Source: Verrucomicrobiota bacterium
Lineage (GTDB): Bacteria; Verrucomicrobiota; Verrucomicrobiia; Chthoniobacterales; Terrimicrobiaceae
DNA: 5,889 bases
Assembly (NCBI GenBank): GCA_026398285.1
Contig: JAPLTI010000066.1
Coordinates: 1-5,889 of the forward strand
Direction: 5' to 3'
Shown: positions 4,370 through 5,889 of the stretch, one piece after another
Layout: each line of letters starts with the position of its first letter
How positions within the stretch are numbered: position 1 is the first letter of the stretch
Notes under the pieces: generated by a model
What the model was told of the DNA's origin: nothing
What the model saw: only the letters and a program-made list of their open reading frames with translations
Database searches by the model: none
Made by a program: the position numbers and the translations under genes

Positions 4370-4990
4370 ATGTCCAACAACGATAATCTTGATTCATCCA
4401 GCTTCGGCACGCCCTTTCAATCGCTCGTCGACCACTGCGAGGCGAACGAACTCAACTTTGCAAGTTTCCGCGAGGAAAAGCGCATTCGACTGAATATCTG
4501 CCGCAGACACGCGCTTTATACCTGCCATTTGCGCATTTCAAATGATGACGAGATTTTTCAGATTCATATGAACTATCCGGTGCTGGCGAAGGATGAAAAA
4601 ATGAGGCCGAGCGTGACGGAGTTCTTCACCCGAGTGAACTACGGTCTCGTCCTTGGCGCATTCGAGGTGGACTTGCGCGACGGCGAGGCCCGCTACCACA
4701 TCAGTCACCTAATCGGTGACGGGCGATTGGAAGATGAAGTCATCCGCCGTATCATCGGGTCAGCCCTTTCCACGGCAGACCGCTATTTTCCGGCCTACAT
4801 GCGAGTCCTCTTCGGCGGCGACACTCCGGAGGATGCCGTCTTTCTTGCGGAGCTGGATTTAAACACCCAAGACACGGAAAGCGAACCAGCCTCGGCGGAA
4901 ACCCCCACCCCGCCCGCGCCCAAGGCATCCAAAAGAAAACCCCGGAAGAAACGCGGCAAGAGCGCAGACTCCGATACCACCGAGTCCTGA
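4370..4990 (+). CDS. YbjN-domain protein with basic C-terminal tail
   Basis: This is a 206-aa cytoplasmic protein with no signal or membrane segment. Residues 12-160 look like a YbjN domain, a fold related to type III secretion chaperones. The markers are LRISNDDEIFQIHMNYPV (54-71), a helix with SVTEFFTRVNYG (81-92), LGAFEVDLRDGEARYH (95-110) and the C-terminal helix with ADRYFPAYMRVLFGG (136-150). YbjN proteins are linked to stress responses and protein binding in enterobacteria; here the partner is unknown. From 166 the chain is acidic, then Pro/Ala/Thr-rich, then strongly basic (KASKRKPRKKRGK, 185-197), an unusual extension that might bind nucleic acid or membranes. The start at ATG 4370 has no Shine-Dalgarno sequence. 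The gene diverges from the ATPase and converges on the DUF3108-like gene, with 13 bp between the stops. The domain call is from recognised motifs; the function is not known. Confidence 0.7.
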   Translation: MSNNDNLDSSSFGTPFQSLVDHCEANELNFASFREEKRIRLNICRRHALYTCHLRISNDDEIFQIHMNYPVLAKDEKMRPSVTEFFTRVNYGLVLGAFEVDLRDGEARYHISHLIGDGRLEDEVIRRIIGSALSTADRYFPAYMRVLFGGDTPEDAVFLAELDLNTQDTESEPASAETPTPPAPKASKRKPRKKRGKSADSDTTES

Positions 4991-5007
4991 CAACGCCGCA
5001 GCGTCAG
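4987..5007. terminator. Weak dyad between two convergent stop codons
   Basis: CTGAC (4987-4991) and GTCAG (5003-5007) are 5-bp arms spanning the stop codons of both converging genes. There is no T-run on either strand, so it is at best a weak bidirectional terminator. Confidence 0.2.
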
Positions 5008-5855
5008 CGTGATGGGAAAGCGCCGCCGCTTGGTGCGAAGGAGGACAGCTCGGCAAAGACATAGCCGACGAAGACCTGGACTTCGGCGCGGAGGAGGATG
5101 CGGTCGGCGTCATTGCTGAGCCACAGGGTCCCGGACCGGAATTTGCGGTGAGGCTCGAGGGCGTTGGCTTTTTTGGTGTTCACGCTTTGGATTTTGATGT
5201 CGAGGCGGAGGGCGTCGCGCGGGGAGTTGGCAATGGTGATTTTCTCAGGTCCGAGGGATTCGATATCGACCAGGAAGGGTGAGCCGCCCGGGAAGACGAG
5301 GGTGCGGACTTTTTCGCCTTTTGCGAGGGATTGGCTGCGAATGAAGAGGGAGGCGGCGAAGAGGTCATGAACGGGGGAGATTTTGACTGACTTCCAGCGG
5401 CCGGGCTGGGATCCCGGCGAAATCCATTCGCGCAGGCTGGTGAGGCTGCCGTTTTTGCCTTCGATGCGCGTGGACAAGGTGCGGGTTGCGTATTTTTCGA
5501 GTTGCTCGGAACGGATCGTCTCCCGACTGGAACTGTCGGCGGCGGCATTGAGCGTGGCGTCGAGTTGGTAGAGGGTGCGTGCAAGGCCGGTCGTGCCACC
5601 GGATCCAGCGAACAGGGTCTGGCCTCCATCATAAGAAATGGCAGCGCGGGCTTTTGCAGCCTCGATCTCTGCCCAGCCGAGGCGGTATTCGGCTTTGAAA
5701 GAGCGAATCCGAGGGAACGGGCCGGGAGCATCCGGCGCAAGCGTGGACTGCCACGCACAAGCAATCGGAAGCGCGAGGAAAAAAGCGACAAGGAAGGAGG
5801 GCACAGAAATCAGAGTGCCGAGCGGAACCAGCCGAGGGGCTGGGGATTGATGCAC
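5004..5855 (-). CDS. Exported DUF3108-domain protein
   Basis: From GTG 5855 the product is 283 aa. A hydrophobic stretch at 19-33 ending in ACA-W (32-35) reads as a Sec signal peptide with a signal peptidase I site, so the protein is probably periplasmic. Family-like features are an early beta strand FKAEYRLGWAEIEAAKA (53-69), HDLFAASLFIRSQSLAKGE (163-181), then a lipocalin-like strand pattern ending in GTLWLSNDADRILLRAEVQV (242-261) and YVFAEL. DUF3108 proteins are beta-rich envelope proteins of unproven function. A second start, GTG 5804, would follow the upstream stop by 5 bp and still leave the signal peptide, but with no basic residue before it. The upstream gene's frame looks coding up to 5810, which favours the shorter form. 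The gene converges on the YbjN-like gene and is probably cotranscribed with the gene to its right. Confidence 0.75.
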   Translation of the reverse strand: MHQSPAPRLVPLGTLISVPSFLVAFFLALPIACAWQSTLAPDAPGPFPRIRSFKAEYRLGWAEIEAAKARAAISYDGGQTLFAGSGGTTGLARTLYQLDATLNAAADSSSRETIRSEQLEKYATRTLSTRIEGKNGSLTSLREWISPGSQPGRWKSVKISPVHDLFAASLFIRSQSLAKGEKVRTLVFPGGSPFLVDIESLGPEKITIANSPRDALRLDIKIQSVNTKKANALEPHRKFRSGTLWLSNDADRILLRAEVQVFVGYVFAELSSFAPSGGAFPSR

Positions 5856-5889
5856 TGGGTGATCTGTTTGACCTCGGTGTAGGCTTCGT
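5810..5889 (-). CDS. C-terminal end of an unidentified upstream gene (partial)
   Basis: A minus-strand frame enters from the right edge and ends at TGA 5812-5810, giving 25 residues that finish in QPLGWFRSAL. Most codons end in G or C, as in the GC-rich gene next to it, which supports coding. It overlaps the outer DUF3108 start by 46 bp, or leaves 5 bp before the inner start, a spacing typical of an operon. Too little is visible to name the product. Confidence 0.5.
   Translation of the reverse strand, partial: EAYTEVKQITQCINPQPLGWFRSAL

Noticed and set aside
5180..5791. 203-codon minus-strand open frame within the DUF3108-like gene
   Set aside because: It is a Ser/Pro/Arg-rich shadow in another frame of a gene with clear family features.

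Overview
The window looks like the right-hand end of an integrative genetic element joined to chromosomal DNA of a moderately GC-rich bacterium. A Verrucomicrobiota-like (PVC-group) host is my best guess. It rests on the mix of a YbjN-type protein, a DUF3108-type secreted protein, an integrase with Asp in the usual HxxR position, and starts without Shine-Dalgarno sequences. No marker gene proves the lineage.

Element side (about 1-2836). Genes here read on the minus strand. A 450-aa tyrosine recombinase (1329-2681) lies about 108 bp from a 47-nt 3' half of a tRNA-Thr(UGU) gene (2790-2836). That half begins at the anticodon stem and has no D-arm or 5' acceptor strand. This is what is left at the distal end when an element integrates into the 3' part of a tRNA gene, so I read it as attR. 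The intact tRNA-Thr would then lie beyond the left edge. Leftward come an 818-bp stretch with no gene, a 98-aa excisionase-type HTH protein (214-510), and the start of a further gene (1-214) joined to it by a TAATG stop/start overlap. This last gene runs off the left edge and resembles the N-terminus of phage- or plasmid-type replication proteins.

The gene-free stretch (511-1328) is the most unusual part. It holds, in order: palindromes at the xis promoter; four 10-bp direct repeats in exact helical phase (621-660); an AT-rich inverted repeat (663-680); an inverted pair of about 25 bp (788-812 and 1032-1055); an 85-nt near-perfect hairpin between them (924-1008); and three further GC-rich hairpins (1157-1290), one closed by a GCAA tetraloop when read on the minus strand. 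It could be a replication or transfer origin, an integrase/excisionase control region, or a structured RNA. The sequence alone does not decide.

Host side (about 2837-5889). A complete AAA+ ATPase of the AAA_14/DUF4143 type (2918-4150, minus) is divergent from a YbjN-like protein (4370-4990, plus). The 219 bp between them carry three inverted repeats, one of them 6 bp from the ATPase start. A secreted DUF3108-like protein (5004-5855, minus) converges on the YbjN-like gene. The last 25 codons of another minus-strand gene (5810-5889) overlap or abut the DUF3108 start, which suggests an operon entering from the right. No CRISPR array, rRNA, complete tRNA or insertion sequence was seen.
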